Assembly: GCF_002076895.1 (NCBI RefSeq)
Contig: NZ_CP020465.1
Span: forward strand, 310,001 to 374,000
Direction of reading: 5' to 3'
From: Cognaticolwellia beringensis
GTDB lineage: Bacteria > Pseudomonadota > Gammaproteobacteria > Enterobacterales > Alteromonadaceae
Length of the DNA stretch: 64,000 nt
Shown one piece after another: positions 8,087 through 17,232 of this stretch. Numbering within the stretch: the stretch's first letter is position 1; the number at the start of each line of letters is the position of its first letter. The notes beneath the pieces are model-generated. The model did not search any database. It had not been told where the DNA came from and saw nothing but the letters and a program-made list of their open reading frames with translations. Both the position numbers and the translations under genes were made by a program.

Positions 8087-9343
8087 ATGTCGTTATTTAG
8101 AAAGGAAGCTGTCTCCCATCAAGGTGAGCGTTTAACCGGTGCTATTACCTTAGCCCAGCCATTATCTATAAAACTTACGGTACTAACTTTAGTCTTAGTT
8201 GCTGTTGCAATTATTACTTTCTTGTTCAGTGCAGAATACTCTCGTAAAGAAACAGTACGAGGCTTTTTAATGCCAAACAAAGGTGTTATCAAAAGTTTTG
8301 CAAGTCAAGGTGGAACCATCGAAAAGCTATGGGTAAAAGAGGGGGACACAGTTACTAAAGGGCAGTCACTTGCGACTATCGTAGTTCAGCAGAGAAATAG
8401 CAATGGTATTGATTTAAGTACACAACTTTCCGAACAACTCAAAACCCAAGCGAATTTATTAGCAGATGAAATAACTCAACATCTAGCGTTAAAAGTTCAA
8501 GAGCTTTTAAATTTAAAAATTCAGAAAGCGGGTTTAAATAATGAAAAATTAGCACTTGAAAATCAAATGACTTTAGCTGACGAAAAGCTGCATTTGTTAA
8601 CGGAGCAGCAATTAGATTTCAATCAGTTAAATAAAAGTGGCTATGTATCAAACCTAGAAAACGAGCGTCAGCAACAGGCATTACTTGAGGCCAAGCAAGA
8701 AAAACAAAATACCGCTCGATTACAGCTTCAACAGCAAAACCAATTAAACCAAGTTGCCTTTAATATTAATAATATTCCGCAACAATATACGTTACGTATT
8801 AATAATTTGAAGCGGCAACAAGCAGATCTCCTGCGTCAATTAGCTCAAGTGGCAAGTAATTATAAATACACTATCACTGCAAGCAATAACGGTTTAGTGA
8901 CGGGGATTCAGGTAGTAGAAGGGGAAACCTTATCGCAATCAAAGGCGCAATCTAAACCTTTATTACACATACTTCCTGAGGGCTCAGAATTAATTGCAGA
9001 GCTTTTATTACCCACACGATCTGCGGGCTTTATTCAAGTTGGTAACAGCACACGTCTAAGGTTTGATGCTTTTCCTTACCAACGCTTTGGCTTTATTAAC
9101 AGTGAAATTGTAAGAATTGATCAAACATTAATTGCCCCAAATGAAATACAGCTCCCTATTACATTACAAGAGCCTGTTTACCGTTTACGCGCGAAGTTAA
9201 ATCATCAACAAATGCAAGCGTTTGGAAAGTCGTTTGATTTGAAAAGCGGTATGTTGTTTGAAGCCGATATTATGCTTGAGCAGCGTACATTAATTGAGTG
9301 GTTACTTGAGCCTATTTATAGTCTGAGAGGCAGAGTAAGTTAG
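8087..9343 (+). CDS. HlyD-family periplasmic adaptor of a bacteriocin exporter
   Basis: 418-aa membrane-fusion protein that should bridge the inner-membrane ABC exporter at 10811-12955 to a TolC-type outer-membrane channel. A single membrane span lies at about residues 29-50. It is followed by a lipoyl/barrel half (about 60-105, GFLMPNKGVIKSFASQGG), a long glutamine-rich coiled-coil hairpin (about 110-260), the second lipoyl half (NGLVTGIQVVEGE) and a beta-barrel domain to the C terminus. The closing FDLKSGMLFEADIMLE and EWLLEPIYSLRG stretches are typical of colicin V/microcin-type adaptors. The start ATG has AAGGAA about 8 bases upstream. No TolC gene is in the window, so the chromosomal TolC is presumably used. 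Confidence 0.9.
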   Translation: MSLFRKEAVSHQGERLTGAITLAQPLSIKLTVLTLVLVAVAIITFLFSAEYSRKETVRGFLMPNKGVIKSFASQGGTIEKLWVKEGDTVTKGQSLATIVVQQRNSNGIDLSTQLSEQLKTQANLLADEITQHLALKVQELLNLKIQKAGLNNEKLALENQMTLADEKLHLLTEQQLDFNQLNKSGYVSNLENERQQQALLEAKQEKQNTARLQLQQQNQLNQVAFNINNIPQQYTLRINNLKRQQADLLRQLAQVASNYKYTITASNNGLVTGIQVVEGETLSQSKAQSKPLLHILPEGSELIAELLLPTRSAGFIQVGNSTRLRFDAFPYQRFGFINSEIVRIDQTLIAPNEIQLPITLQEPVYRLRAKLNHQQMQAFGKSFDLKSGMLFEADIMLEQRTLIEWLLEPIYSLRGRVS

Positions 9344-9378
9344 TAAACCATAAAGTAATCAAAAGAATTTTTCTGGTC

Positions 9379-9524
9379 AGACTGTTATTTATATCTAAAC
9401 AGTCTTATTGGGAAATAGAGTGGCCGACTTTAGATAAACTTTAGCGAGATCAACTAAAGTCAGCCTATTAACAACTAACTCAAATGATTGAGTTAGTCCT
9501 TAACAACCGACAACTAATTGTCGG
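9379..9524 (+). promoter_or_regulatory. four consecutive perfect hairpins ahead of the bacteriocin gene
   Basis: Four separate perfect inverted repeats lie in series between the adaptor stop and the bacteriocin ribosome-binding site: 8 bp (9379-9386/9398-9405), 8 bp (9426-9433/9454-9461), 9 bp with a 4-nt loop (9475-9483/9488-9496) and 7 bp with a 4-nt loop (9507-9513/9518-9524). The GGAG ribosome site starts seven bases after the last stem. None has a clear T-tract, so they look like a structured mRNA leader (stability, processing or translational control) rather than terminators. Confidence 0.6.
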
Positions 9525-9543
9525 ATACATGGAGTATAACATT

Positions 9544-9741
9544 ATGCGTGAATTAAACGTAAATGAAATTAAAGAAGTGGGCGGTGGGATTAATGGTTAC
9601 GAAGGTGCAGGGTCAATAATGGCTATTGTCGGCTTTGGTTCACTATTTACTCCAATTGGTATAATAACAGGTGGAATAGCACTCGGAGCGGCCGGTGGCT
9701 TAGCTCTAGGTGAATTTTTGGCTCGTTTACGCCACAATTAG
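9544..9741 (+). CDS. double-glycine leader bacteriocin (microcin-like) precursor
   Basis: 65-aa precursor chosen from the ATG at 9544, which has GGAG nine bases upstream; the longer frame from 9484 has no such site. The leader MRELNVNEIKEVGG is a classic double-glycine export signal (hydrophobic positions at L4, V6, I9, V12, then GG). Cleavage after G14 or G15 would release a peptide of about 50 residues. The core is glycine-rich and hydrophobic with repeated small-residue spacing (GFGSLF, GIITGGIALGAAGG), suggesting a membrane-inserting antimicrobial helix. It ends in ARLRHN. Adaptor, rhomboid and C39 exporter genes flank it on the same strand. Activity and target are inference; a double-glycine signalling peptide is the alternative. 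Confidence 0.82.
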   Translation: MRELNVNEIKEVGGGINGYEGAGSIMAIVGFGSLFTPIGIITGGIALGAAGGLALGEFLARLRHN

Positions 9742-9749
9742 GCTTATTA

Positions 9750-9774
9750 AAAGCCACCGCGTTTCGGTGGCTTT
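9750..9774 (+). terminator. hairpin after bacteriocin gene
   Basis: Perfect 9-10 bp GC-rich stem AAGCCACCG/CGGTGGCTT with a 5-nt loop, starting nine bases after the bacteriocin stop. The T-tract is short (TTTAT), so partial read-through into the rhomboid and exporter genes is likely. This would give high precursor and low exporter expression. Confidence 0.7.
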
Positions 9775-9794
9775 ATCAATTAAATTTAAAAACT

Positions 9795-10808
9795 ATGAAA
9801 GTACCTAAATGGCTTTATTGTAGTGCGTTACCACTTAAAGATAGAACTGCAATTGAAATTACTTCTGAAGTTAAAAGACATTCTGATGCATTTATGCATG
9901 AGAACGGACAGCTTAAAGCATGGCAACCTCAGCAAAATCTATTAATAAATATTGATGGCTATAGCCGCAAGTTACCACCCATTTATTGTGAAAAGTTACA
10001 GCAATCTATTATGAGAAACTTGAAGTGTAAGCATCAATATATGTTTGTGGGGTATTTAGTTCCTACAATTATATTCCTAATTAATTTCTTGTTTTTAGGT
10101 TTCAAAATAGACGCCATAGAATGGTCATTTATTTTTTTATTAATGTCCATATTATATGCTGTTGAATATTATTGCGGCCTAAACACTATAAGAGGAATCA
10201 AAGAAAGAGCATTATTTTTTAACTGGTTTTATAACTCATCTTTGGTCGGAAAGTCTTTATTAATTTGTACCCTATTTGGTATAGCCATAGGCGTTACACA
10301 ACTACTTTTGTTTCAGTATTTAGGGAATGAAGATGAAGTATTTAAAGTTTTCGGTGTTATGTATGATGATTTGCGTCAACATCAATACTGGAGATTGATT
10401 ACAGGGCCATTGCTCCACTACTCAATATTACATTACCTTAATAATTTTTTGATGTTATCAATGATCGGTACATTATGTTTGAGCTTAATTGGATATAAAA
10501 GTGTTTTAGTATTTTTTTCTGGGAATGCTATTGGTGCCTATTTCCAGTTCACATTAGGCCTTCAACATTTAAATAACTGCGGTGGGATATCATTTGGAGT
10601 TTATAGCCTTTTTGGTTTTATATTGGGTTTTAATTTTTTCATTAGAAAAATATTGCCTAAAGGTTTTTTCTTATCTTTATTGGTTATAGTGCTTATCGGC
10701 TTTTTATTTAGCGAATTACTAATAATTAATTCTGCTTCAGTAGGGCATGTTGTTGGATTTTTCTTTGGTGTGTTTTCTAACCTATTCTTATTTAGAAGCG
10801 CTAAATAG
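9795..10808 (+). CDS. rhomboid-family intramembrane serine protease in bacteriocin locus
   Basis: 337-aa polytopic membrane protein with a cytosolic N-terminal part of about 75 residues and about eight hydrophobic spans. The rhomboid core is clear: H208 and H213 with N217 (GPLLHYSILHYLNN, matching GlpG H145/H150/N154), catalytic S266 in GGISFGVYSLFG with Y270 four residues on as in GlpG, and catalytic H318 in SVGHVVGFFFG. The usual GxSG reads GISF, so the residue after the nucleophile is bulky instead of Gly. It lies between the precursor gene and the exporter, ending two bases before the exporter ATG, so it is probably co-transcribed with it. Possible roles are immunity (by analogy with CPBP/Abi intramembrane proteases in bacteriocin loci) or processing of the peptide or its receptor; both are inference. 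Confidence 0.85.
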   Translation: MKVPKWLYCSALPLKDRTAIEITSEVKRHSDAFMHENGQLKAWQPQQNLLINIDGYSRKLPPIYCEKLQQSIMRNLKCKHQYMFVGYLVPTIIFLINFLFLGFKIDAIEWSFIFLLMSILYAVEYYCGLNTIRGIKERALFFNWFYNSSLVGKSLLICTLFGIAIGVTQLLLFQYLGNEDEVFKVFGVMYDDLRQHQYWRLITGPLLHYSILHYLNNFLMLSMIGTLCLSLIGYKSVLVFFSGNAIGAYFQFTLGLQHLNNCGGISFGVYSLFGFILGFNFFIRKILPKGFFLSLLVIVLIGFLFSELLIINSASVGHVVGFFFGVFSNLFLFRSAK

Positions 10809-10810
10809 CC

Positions 10811-12955
10811 ATGATTGAAAGCACTGATGTAAATAAATTGAGCTTTTCATTCGATAAGGCGATACCTATTATTCTGCAATCAGAACTTGGAGAATGTGGA
10901 CTTGCTGCTATGGCGATGGTCGCAAGCTATCATGGTCATCAGCTCGATATGCCAGCTATGCGTAAGCGTTTCTCTGCTAATTTAAAAGGCATGAATTTAC
11001 AGCAGATCATTGATTTAGGTGACAGTTTGGGCTTGGCCAGTCGTGCCTTACAGTGCCCAGTTGAAGATGTAGAAAAGTTGGCGCTTCCATGTATATTGCA
11101 CTGGGATTTAAATCACTTTGTTGTCTTGACTAAGGTCTCAGGCAAAGGCGCTAAGTTTTTCATTAATGATCCCGCAGTTGGCAAGCGCGTCTTAACTGCA
11201 GAGGAATTTAGTCAACATTTTACCGGTGTTTGCTTAGAGCTGGCGCCAACTAATAAGTTTGAAGTAAAACAAGAACAAGTTCGAATGAAGTTCACTCAGT
11301 TGTGGAGCTCAATGTCTGACTTGAAAGCAGGACTATTCAAATTAATAGGCTTATCGCTTGTTTTGCAATTATTTGCCTTAATGGCGCCCTATTATATGCA
11401 ATGGGTGGTTGACGAGGTCTTAATTAGTTTTGATAAGCCATTACTGACTGTCTTAGCTATTGGCTTTGCTTTGATCGCTATTATTTCTGTGGTGACTAAT
11501 GCAGTACGTAGTTGGCTTATTTTACGTTTATCAAGCTTGCTTAATATGCAAATGGGAGTGAATCTGCTTAGGCATTTATTGCGCTTGCCGATGAATTATT
11601 TCGAATCACGACATATCGGTGACATTGTTTCAAGATTTGGCTCTTTAGCACAAATACGCGAACGTATTACCACGGGTTTTGTTGAAACGCTTGTTGATGG
11701 TGTTATGGCAATTACTGTCTTAATTATGATGGCACTTTACTCTTTGAAGTTAACTGCCGTGGTACTTGTGGCTATTGCCTTATACACGATAGTCCGGTTA
11801 GCTTTATATCGCCCACTACATCAAGCTACAGAAGAAATGATTCAAAATTCAGCTAAAGAACAATCTAACTTCTTAGAAAATATTCGTGGTATGCAAACCA
11901 TTAAACTCTTTGGGAATGAATCGCAACGTCAAGGTGTTTGGCAAAACCGTTATGCGGAAGTTATTAACAGTGAAATTCGTTTAGGTCGATTGAATATCAG
12001 TTTTGACTCTTTTAATAAATTACTATTTGGATTAGAGAACGTATTGGTGATTTATTTCGCTGCTATAATGGTCATGTCTAATAGTTTATCGGTAGGTATG
12101 GTATTGGCATTCATTGCCTATAAAGGACAATTAACCAGTCGATTTGCTAACTTGATAGAGCAAATTATTCAATTTAAAATGATGCGTTTACATCTTGACC
12201 GTATTGCCGATATTGCGTTAACAGATCAAGAGGCTAACCGAGAAGGCGAGGCTACCTTTGCTGATGAGCCCAAAGGTAAAATTAAATTAGAAAATATTTC
12301 TTTTAGTTACAGTGAAGATCAAGCGCCTATTTTAGATAATGTTAACTTAACGCTTGAAGCAGGAGAGTCCATTGCTATAACGGGTCCGTCAGGTGCGGGT
12401 AAAACTACTTTAATGAAAATTATGCTGGGGTTACTGCAACCAACATCAGGAAGAGTATATCTTGATGGCAAAGATATTAATCAACTTGGTTTGAAAAATT
12501 ACCGTAAGCATATAGCGGCTGTGATGCAAGACGATACCCTGTTGGCAGGCTCTATTGCAGATAATATTAGTTTTTTTGATCCTCAACCCAATTATTTAAA
12601 AATAGAACAATGTGCTCATCTTGCCGCTATTCATGAAGATGTTAATAAAATGACTATGGGCTATAACTCGCTTGTGGGTGACATGGGCTCTAATTTATCA
12701 GGTGGCCAAATTCAACGCTTATTGCTTGCTCGTGCGCTCTATCAAACACCATGTGTGTTATTTCTGGATGAAGCGACAAGTCACCTAGATAAAGACAACG
12801 AAACTAAAATAAGTGAACAAATCCAACATTTACCCATGACACGAGTCATGATTGCTCACCGACAAGAAACCATTAATATGGTTGAAAAAGTATATGTGCT
12901 CAATCACGGAACGTTAATTGATATCAATGACAGTATTTCTGAAGCTATCAGCTAA
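10811..12955 (+). CDS. peptidase-containing ABC transporter for double-glycine peptides
   Basis: 714-aa exporter that should cleave the leader and pump the mature peptide across the inner membrane. The N-terminal C39 peptidase (about 15-145) has Q23 and C29 in QSELGECGLA, H102 in HWDLNHFVVL and D120 in NDPA, so the catalytic set is complete. A six-span type 1 ABC membrane domain occupies about 165-450. The nucleotide-binding domain (about 480-705) has Walker A GPSGAGKTT, signature LSGGQ, Walker B CVLFLDEAT and the switch His in MIAHR. Family length is normal (about 700-720). It follows the rhomboid gene by two bases and works with the HlyD-type adaptor. Confidence 0.93.
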   Translation: MIESTDVNKLSFSFDKAIPIILQSELGECGLAAMAMVASYHGHQLDMPAMRKRFSANLKGMNLQQIIDLGDSLGLASRALQCPVEDVEKLALPCILHWDLNHFVVLTKVSGKGAKFFINDPAVGKRVLTAEEFSQHFTGVCLELAPTNKFEVKQEQVRMKFTQLWSSMSDLKAGLFKLIGLSLVLQLFALMAPYYMQWVVDEVLISFDKPLLTVLAIGFALIAIISVVTNAVRSWLILRLSSLLNMQMGVNLLRHLLRLPMNYFESRHIGDIVSRFGSLAQIRERITTGFVETLVDGVMAITVLIMMALYSLKLTAVVLVAIALYTIVRLALYRPLHQATEEMIQNSAKEQSNFLENIRGMQTIKLFGNESQRQGVWQNRYAEVINSEIRLGRLNISFDSFNKLLFGLENVLVIYFAAIMVMSNSLSVGMVLAFIAYKGQLTSRFANLIEQIIQFKMMRLHLDRIADIALTDQEANREGEATFADEPKGKIKLENISFSYSEDQAPILDNVNLTLEAGESIAITGPSGAGKTTLMKIMLGLLQPTSGRVYLDGKDINQLGLKNYRKHIAAVMQDDTLLAGSIADNISFFDPQPNYLKIEQCAHLAAIHEDVNKMTMGYNSLVGDMGSNLSGGQIQRLLLARALYQTPCVLFLDEATSHLDKDNETKISEQIQHLPMTRVMIAHRQETINMVEKVYVLNHGTLIDINDSISEAIS

Positions 12956-13220
12956 CTAGCGTTGTTAATTAATACTCCATTATTGCTCGGACAAAGTTTT
13001 GAATGTTAATTTTATGCTCAATGCTTTTTACAACTATCTATAAGTACCTTAGCAACATTAGCTTAAAGCGTAAAAGTTGAGTGTCACCAGTTAGTTTTTT
13101 ATTAGCATTTATACTCACTGAAATAGACACATTCGTAACGATAAAAATGTCCCTTTTTTGTTGACTGTAATAACGTATAATATTTTAAAATTTAGCCGTA
13201 CTAAGAATTAAATAATCCTC

Positions 13221-13709
13221 ATGACCATACTCTCAATGATAGTCGCGCACGCTAATAATCGTGTTATCGGAAAAAACAATGATATGCCGTGGCACTTGCC
13301 GGCGGATTTGGCTTACTTTAAAAAAACGACCTTAGGTAAACCCATTATTATGGGGCGAAAAACATTTCAATCTATTGGGCGGCCATTACCGGGGCGGAAA
13401 AATATTGTAATTTCGCGAGACGAGAGCTATCAAGTTGCAGGCGTTGATGTGGTAAATTCTGTTGAAGCAGCTTTGGCTTTGGTTGTTGATAGCGAAGAAG
13501 TGATGGTTATTGGTGGTGGTGCCATTTACCAACATTGTTTAGCGGCGGCGCAACGCCTTTATATTACCCATATAGACGCCGATATTGATGGCGATACATA
13601 TTTCCCTGAATATGACTTATCGGTTTGGAAAAAAGTCGCTAGCGATATTCGCCCGAGTGATGAAAAAAATCAATACCAATTAGATTTTTCGGTTTATGAA
13701 AAATCTTAA
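13221..13709 (+). CDS. folA: dihydrofolate reductase
   Basis: 162-aa enzyme reducing dihydrofolate to tetrahydrofolate with NADPH. Family motifs are intact: the Met20-loop region IGKNNDMPWHLPADLAYFK with the catalytic acidic residue (D in LPADL), the cofactor segment IIMGRKTFQSIGRPLPGR, VIGGGAIY and the THIDADIDGDTYFPEY stretch. Length matches chromosomal type I enzymes. It is a single-gene unit ending at a shared bidirectional terminator with the chemoreceptor gene. A TATAAT at 13176-13181 could be its -10 box, but no good -35 is spaced correctly. Confidence 0.96.
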   Translation: MTILSMIVAHANNRVIGKNNDMPWHLPADLAYFKKTTLGKPIIMGRKTFQSIGRPLPGRKNIVISRDESYQVAGVDVVNSVEAALALVVDSEEVMVIGGGAIYQHCLAAAQRLYITHIDADIDGDTYFPEYDLSVWKKVASDIRPSDEKNQYQLDFSVYEKS

Positions 13710-13771
13710 AGATTAAGTTGGGTTATATCAAGCCAATATAGACCTATTGATATAATACTTTTTAGAGAAGG

Positions 13772-13798
13772 AAAAAGAGCGCTGATGCGCTCTTTTTT
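13772..13798. terminator. bidirectional terminator between folA and chemoreceptor gene
   Basis: Perfect 9-bp stem AAAGAGCGC/GCGCTCTTT with a TGAT loop at 13774-13795. It is flanked by an A-run on one side and a T-run on the other, so it can serve both convergent genes. Confidence 0.85.
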
Positions 13799-13825
13799 GT
13801 TATTTAAGCTTTATGATAACGATAT

Positions 13826-15844
13826 TTAAAGTTTAAATTCTTGTACTGATTGTTGTAATTCTTCAGCTAAACGGGCTACTTCACTGCTCGATTCTGCCGT
13901 TTGTTTAGAGCCTGCTGTAGTTTGCTCAGCAATGGCCACAATTGACTCAAGATTTTCGCTTATTTCATGGGCAACCACGCTTTGTTCTTCAGCTGCTGTA
14001 GCTATTTGTGAACTACGATCAAAGGCTTCATGCACCGCGTGTGTAATAGTATCGAGTGCTTGTTCTGCTTGAATACTTTGCTCAACACAGTTCGTTGCTT
14101 GTTCCTTACCTTGAGCCATAACAGAAACGGCTTTTTCTGCACCGCCTTGTAGCACTTCAATCATATTTTGAATTTCTTGGGTCGACACTTGAGTCCGGCT
14201 CGCTAAGGTTCTTACTTCATCAGCAACAACCGCAAACCCACGTCCGTGTTCCCCAGCTCTAGCGGCTTCTATCGCGGCATTTAGTGCTAGGAGATTAGTT
14301 TGGTCTGCAATGCTTCTAATTACGTCAAGAATCCCGCCAATTGATGCGCTATCTTCTTGTAATTTATTAATAACTTGTGAAGCAGACTCTACTTCAGTGG
14401 CTAATAATTCAATAGTATGACGGTTACGGCCAGAAATAACTTTTACACGTTCAGCTTCGTCATCAGCTTGTTTTATTTCACCTAAGGCATCATTTGCACT
14501 TGAAAGTACACTCTGTGCCGTACTGCTCATTTCAGTGGTCGCAGAGGCGGCTTGTTCTACTTGCATGCGTTGTTCTTCAATTGCTGTCGTGCTTTGGGCT
14601 GTTACCGCTGAGGTTTGCTCTGCAGCTGTTGCTAGCTGGATTGAGCGACTGACGATGCTTTGAATTAAGTTACGCAGGCTATCAATTAATAAATTACAGT
14701 TATGTGACAATTCAGCGAATTCATCATTACCACTTTCGTCAAGCTTACGAGACAAGTCGCCTGATGCTACGACATTAAGCATTTCGTTCACACGCTTTAA
14801 AGGGCGGGTAATGCTGGTTAAAGTTATAAACGCGATAATGATAGCAAGGGCAACTGAAATTAAAGTGATAACAAAAGTATTGCGTGTGCCTTCAGAAACA
14901 GACTTTTCAACTAAAGTGCCTGTTGCCATTGTCGTTTCATTAGCTAAATCTACCTGTGTGGCCAATATTGCATTTGCGCTATTGATACCGTTTTCTGCTG
15001 ATTTTAAGCTTGCGGTTGCCGCTTGAATGGCGTTTAGTTGGTTATTTTTATTGCTGAAAATATTATCACTACCTGTGATGTAACCTTGTAATGATGCAAA
15101 ACTATCTGTTAATTCATCTGGAATGTCAGTTATGCCTTTTAAGTTTAATTCATTAACTACATCATCAACTGATTTTTTAATGTCATTAAATGAGTTTTCA
15201 ATTTCACTAGCGACTAAAGATGCAGACTGTTGATCTTTAACTTCACGATATTCAAAAGATGAACTAACAATGCTATTGAGTAGGGTCTCTAAACGTTCAG
15301 CTAAACTTACGGCACGTTGTAATGTTGATGATGCAAGTTCGTGGTCGCCTAGATCGAGTAAAATAGTCGCTGTATCGTCTGCTTTTTCTTCGATAATATC
15401 TATTTTTTCAGACAAAGTAATATGTTGTTCTATAGCAAGTTTTCTATTACTAAGTACCTTGTCTATTTCGTTTTCCAAGCTATTGTAAATAGGATCTACT
15501 TTGCGTAAATTTGCGAGTAAACTTGCTTCGTTTTGAACAATCTCTTTTAATTTTTTTAGGTGTGCCCTAAAATTATTTTTGTCAGCATCGAAAGCATTAT
15601 AGTTTTCGGCGAGTGGAGCTAGTGAAGTTTGGTAGTATGCGCGTAGGGTTAGGTTGCCAATACTCGTTAGATTGTTAGCTAAGTTATTACTTTCTTTTAG
15701 CGTTGGTATGGCAAGTTCATTTTGCTGTTTAGTCGCATGACCAATAGTGCTTAAGCTATTCCATGATATTGCGCTGGTTAAAAAGAGTAAAAGGGAAATA
15801 ATGGTAAAACCACCAATTATTTTCATCGCTACGGTTAATTTCAT
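13826..15844 (-). CDS. methyl-accepting chemotaxis protein
   Basis: 672-aa chemoreceptor from the ATG at 15844, which has GGTGG just upstream; upstream in-frame TTG/GTG codons overlap that site and are unlikely starts. Layout: membrane span at about 8-28, a helical periplasmic sensor of nearly 300 residues (four-helix/HBM-like in look), second span at about 322-345, HAMP linker, and a cytoplasmic signalling domain. The domain's hairpin tip is conserved ([40 protein letters not shown]). There is no C-terminal CheR-tether pentapeptide; it ends in VQEFKL. The ligand cannot be predicted. It lies far from the flagellar cluster and is transcribed alone. Confidence 0.93.
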   Translation of the reverse strand: MKLTVAMKIIGGFTIISLLLFLTSAISWNSLSTIGHATKQQNELAIPTLKESNNLANNLTSIGNLTLRAYYQTSLAPLAENYNAFDADKNNFRAHLKKLKEIVQNEASLLANLRKVDPIYNSLENEIDKVLSNRKLAIEQHITLSEKIDIIEEKADDTATILLDLGDHELASSTLQRAVSLAERLETLLNSIVSSSFEYREVKDQQSASLVASEIENSFNDIKKSVDDVVNELNLKGITDIPDELTDSFASLQGYITGSDNIFSNKNNQLNAIQAATASLKSAENGINSANAILATQVDLANETTMATGTLVEKSVSEGTRNTFVITLISVALAIIIAFITLTSITRPLKRVNEMLNVVASGDLSRKLDESGNDEFAELSHNCNLLIDSLRNLIQSIVSRSIQLATAAEQTSAVTAQSTTAIEEQRMQVEQAASATTEMSSTAQSVLSSANDALGEIKQADDEAERVKVISGRNRHTIELLATEVESASQVINKLQEDSASIGGILDVIRSIADQTNLLALNAAIEAARAGEHGRGFAVVADEVRTLASRTQVSTQEIQNMIEVLQGGAEKAVSVMAQGKEQATNCVEQSIQAEQALDTITHAVHEAFDRSSQIATAAEEQSVVAHEISENLESIVAIAEQTTAGSKQTAESSSEVARLAEELQQSVQEFKL

Positions 15845-16017
15845 AAAATCCACCAATATATAAATTAAAATATTTTTTTGAACACATGAAAATTAATAAA
15901 CTTATTAAAGATACACACGAACATTAATTATTATTATTAGACTACAAAGGAATGTATAAAAGTCTAGGGCTAGTATAGCAAGCTAAGTTATATTTTAAAC
16001 AAATGCTAAGCTTTATC

Positions 16018-16830
16018 TCAGTTTTTATGTGATTGCTCGGTAAATAACCTTTTATCATGCCATCTAAGCATAGTCAGATGTTGCCCCCAAACGCAGCCAG
16101 TATCAAGTGCGTATATATTTTTAGCTGGGCAGTGACCCATTAAAGCAGCCCAATGACCAAATACCCATTGAGTATCATCGGATACGTGCTGAAATTCAAA
16201 CCAAGGTGATAATTCTTTTGGTGCAGAACTAGGACTCTCTTTACAGCTAAAGTCTAAACTGCCATCAGCAAAGCAATAACGCATACGGGTTAGAGAATTA
16301 ATGGTATACCTAAAACGGCCCAGCTCATCGTCGGCGTTTTGCCAACTTGTGGGCTGCTCGCCATACATGTTGCTTAACCATGCTTGGCTTGCTGAAGAAC
16401 TTAAATGTTGATGTGCTATTTGTGCCTGCTCAAAAGCTTGTTGCGGTGTCCACTGCGGAGAAAGTCCTGCATGGCTCATATAAACTTCTTCGTCGGGCAA
16501 TTTTTGAATCAGTGGCTGTTGAATTAGCCAATGCATTAGATCTGCCACATCAGGGGCTGACAATAATGTCGATAGATGATCTTGCTTTTTTACTTTTTTA
16601 ATACCTTGATAAACGGCAAGTAAATGCAAGTCATGATTGCCCAAAACTACTTTAGCATTATTTCCAAGCGATTTAATAAGGCGTAATGTTTCAAGAGAGT
16701 TAGGACCGCGGGCAACTAAGTCACCCGCAACATAAAGTTGGTCGCTGTTATTTGAAAAACCAACTTTTGTTAATAAAGCATCTAGTTCGCTATAGCAGCC
16801 TTGAATGTCACCGACGAAATAAACTGCCAT
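16018..16830 (-). CDS. apaH: symmetrical bis(5'-nucleosyl)-tetraphosphatase
   Basis: 270-aa metallophosphatase that splits Ap4A into two ADP. The calcineurin-type metal motifs are present at the start: VGDIQGCYSEL (DxH-like variant DIQG), AGDLVARGPNS (GDxxxRG) and VLGNHDLH (GNHD). Length and the C-terminal ALDTGCVWGQHLTMLR segment are typical of ApaH. It is the last gene of the lptD-surA-pdxA-rsmA-apaG-apaH block, starting nine bases after apaG. Confidence 0.95.
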   Translation of the reverse strand: MAVYFVGDIQGCYSELDALLTKVGFSNNSDQLYVAGDLVARGPNSLETLRLIKSLGNNAKVVLGNHDLHLLAVYQGIKKVKKQDHLSTLLSAPDVADLMHWLIQQPLIQKLPDEEVYMSHAGLSPQWTPQQAFEQAQIAHQHLSSSASQAWLSNMYGEQPTSWQNADDELGRFRYTINSLTRMRYCFADGSLDFSCKESPSSAPKELSPWFEFQHVSDDTQWVFGHWAALMGHCPAKNIYALDTGCVWGQHLTMLRWHDKRLFTEQSHKN

Positions 16831-16839
16831 TTGCGTTCT

Positions 16840-17232
16840 CTAATTTAGGATGTTGGGCTTTGCTAAGCGAAATACGGGAATATCAACTTGGATTAATTCT
16901 GCTGAATCTGTGCGCATTTGATAGTGTCCTTGCATATTGCCTAATGGAGATTTCAATACGCAACCACTACTATAAGTAAAACTTTGATCGGTTTTAATAA
17001 AAGGTTGCTGGCCTATAACACCTTCACCAGTCACGGTGCTAGAATCACCATTAGCGTCGGTAATTAACCAATAGCGACTGAGAAGTTGCACCGTTTCTGC
17101 ACTATTATTTGTAACAGTAATGGTGTAACTAAAAACAAACTGTTGCTCTGCTTCTATAGATTGCTGAGCAATGTAGTCAGTAACTACTGAAACTTGAATA
17201 TCAGCGACCGACGCTACTTTGTCATTACTCAT
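16840..17232 (-). CDS. apaG: ApaG domain protein
   Basis: 130-aa single-domain beta-sandwich protein of the ApaG family. It is recognised by the [24 protein letters not shown] stretch, [11 protein letters not shown] and the C-terminal GNMQGHYQM segment. Its biochemical role is not settled; it is genetically tied to apaH. The start overlaps the end of rsmA by eight bases, indicating translational coupling in the operon. Confidence 0.94.
   Translation of the reverse strand: MSNDKVASVADIQVSVVTDYIAQQSIEAEQQFVFSYTITVTNNSAETVQLLSRYWLITDANGDSSTVTGEGVIGQQPFIKTDQSFTYSSGCVLKSPLGNMQGHYQMRTDSAELIQVDIPVFRLAKPNILN

Noticed and set aside
9484..9543. 20-residue N-terminal extension of the bacteriocin precursor
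   Set aside because: The upstream start lies inside one of the leader hairpins, has no ribosome site, and the leader peptide from the ATG at 9544 already fits the double-glycine family precisely.
13161..13181. TTGACT...TATAAT as folA promoter
   Set aside because: The two boxes are separated by only 9 bases rather than about 17, so they cannot be one sigma-70 promoter, though TATAAT may still act with another -35.
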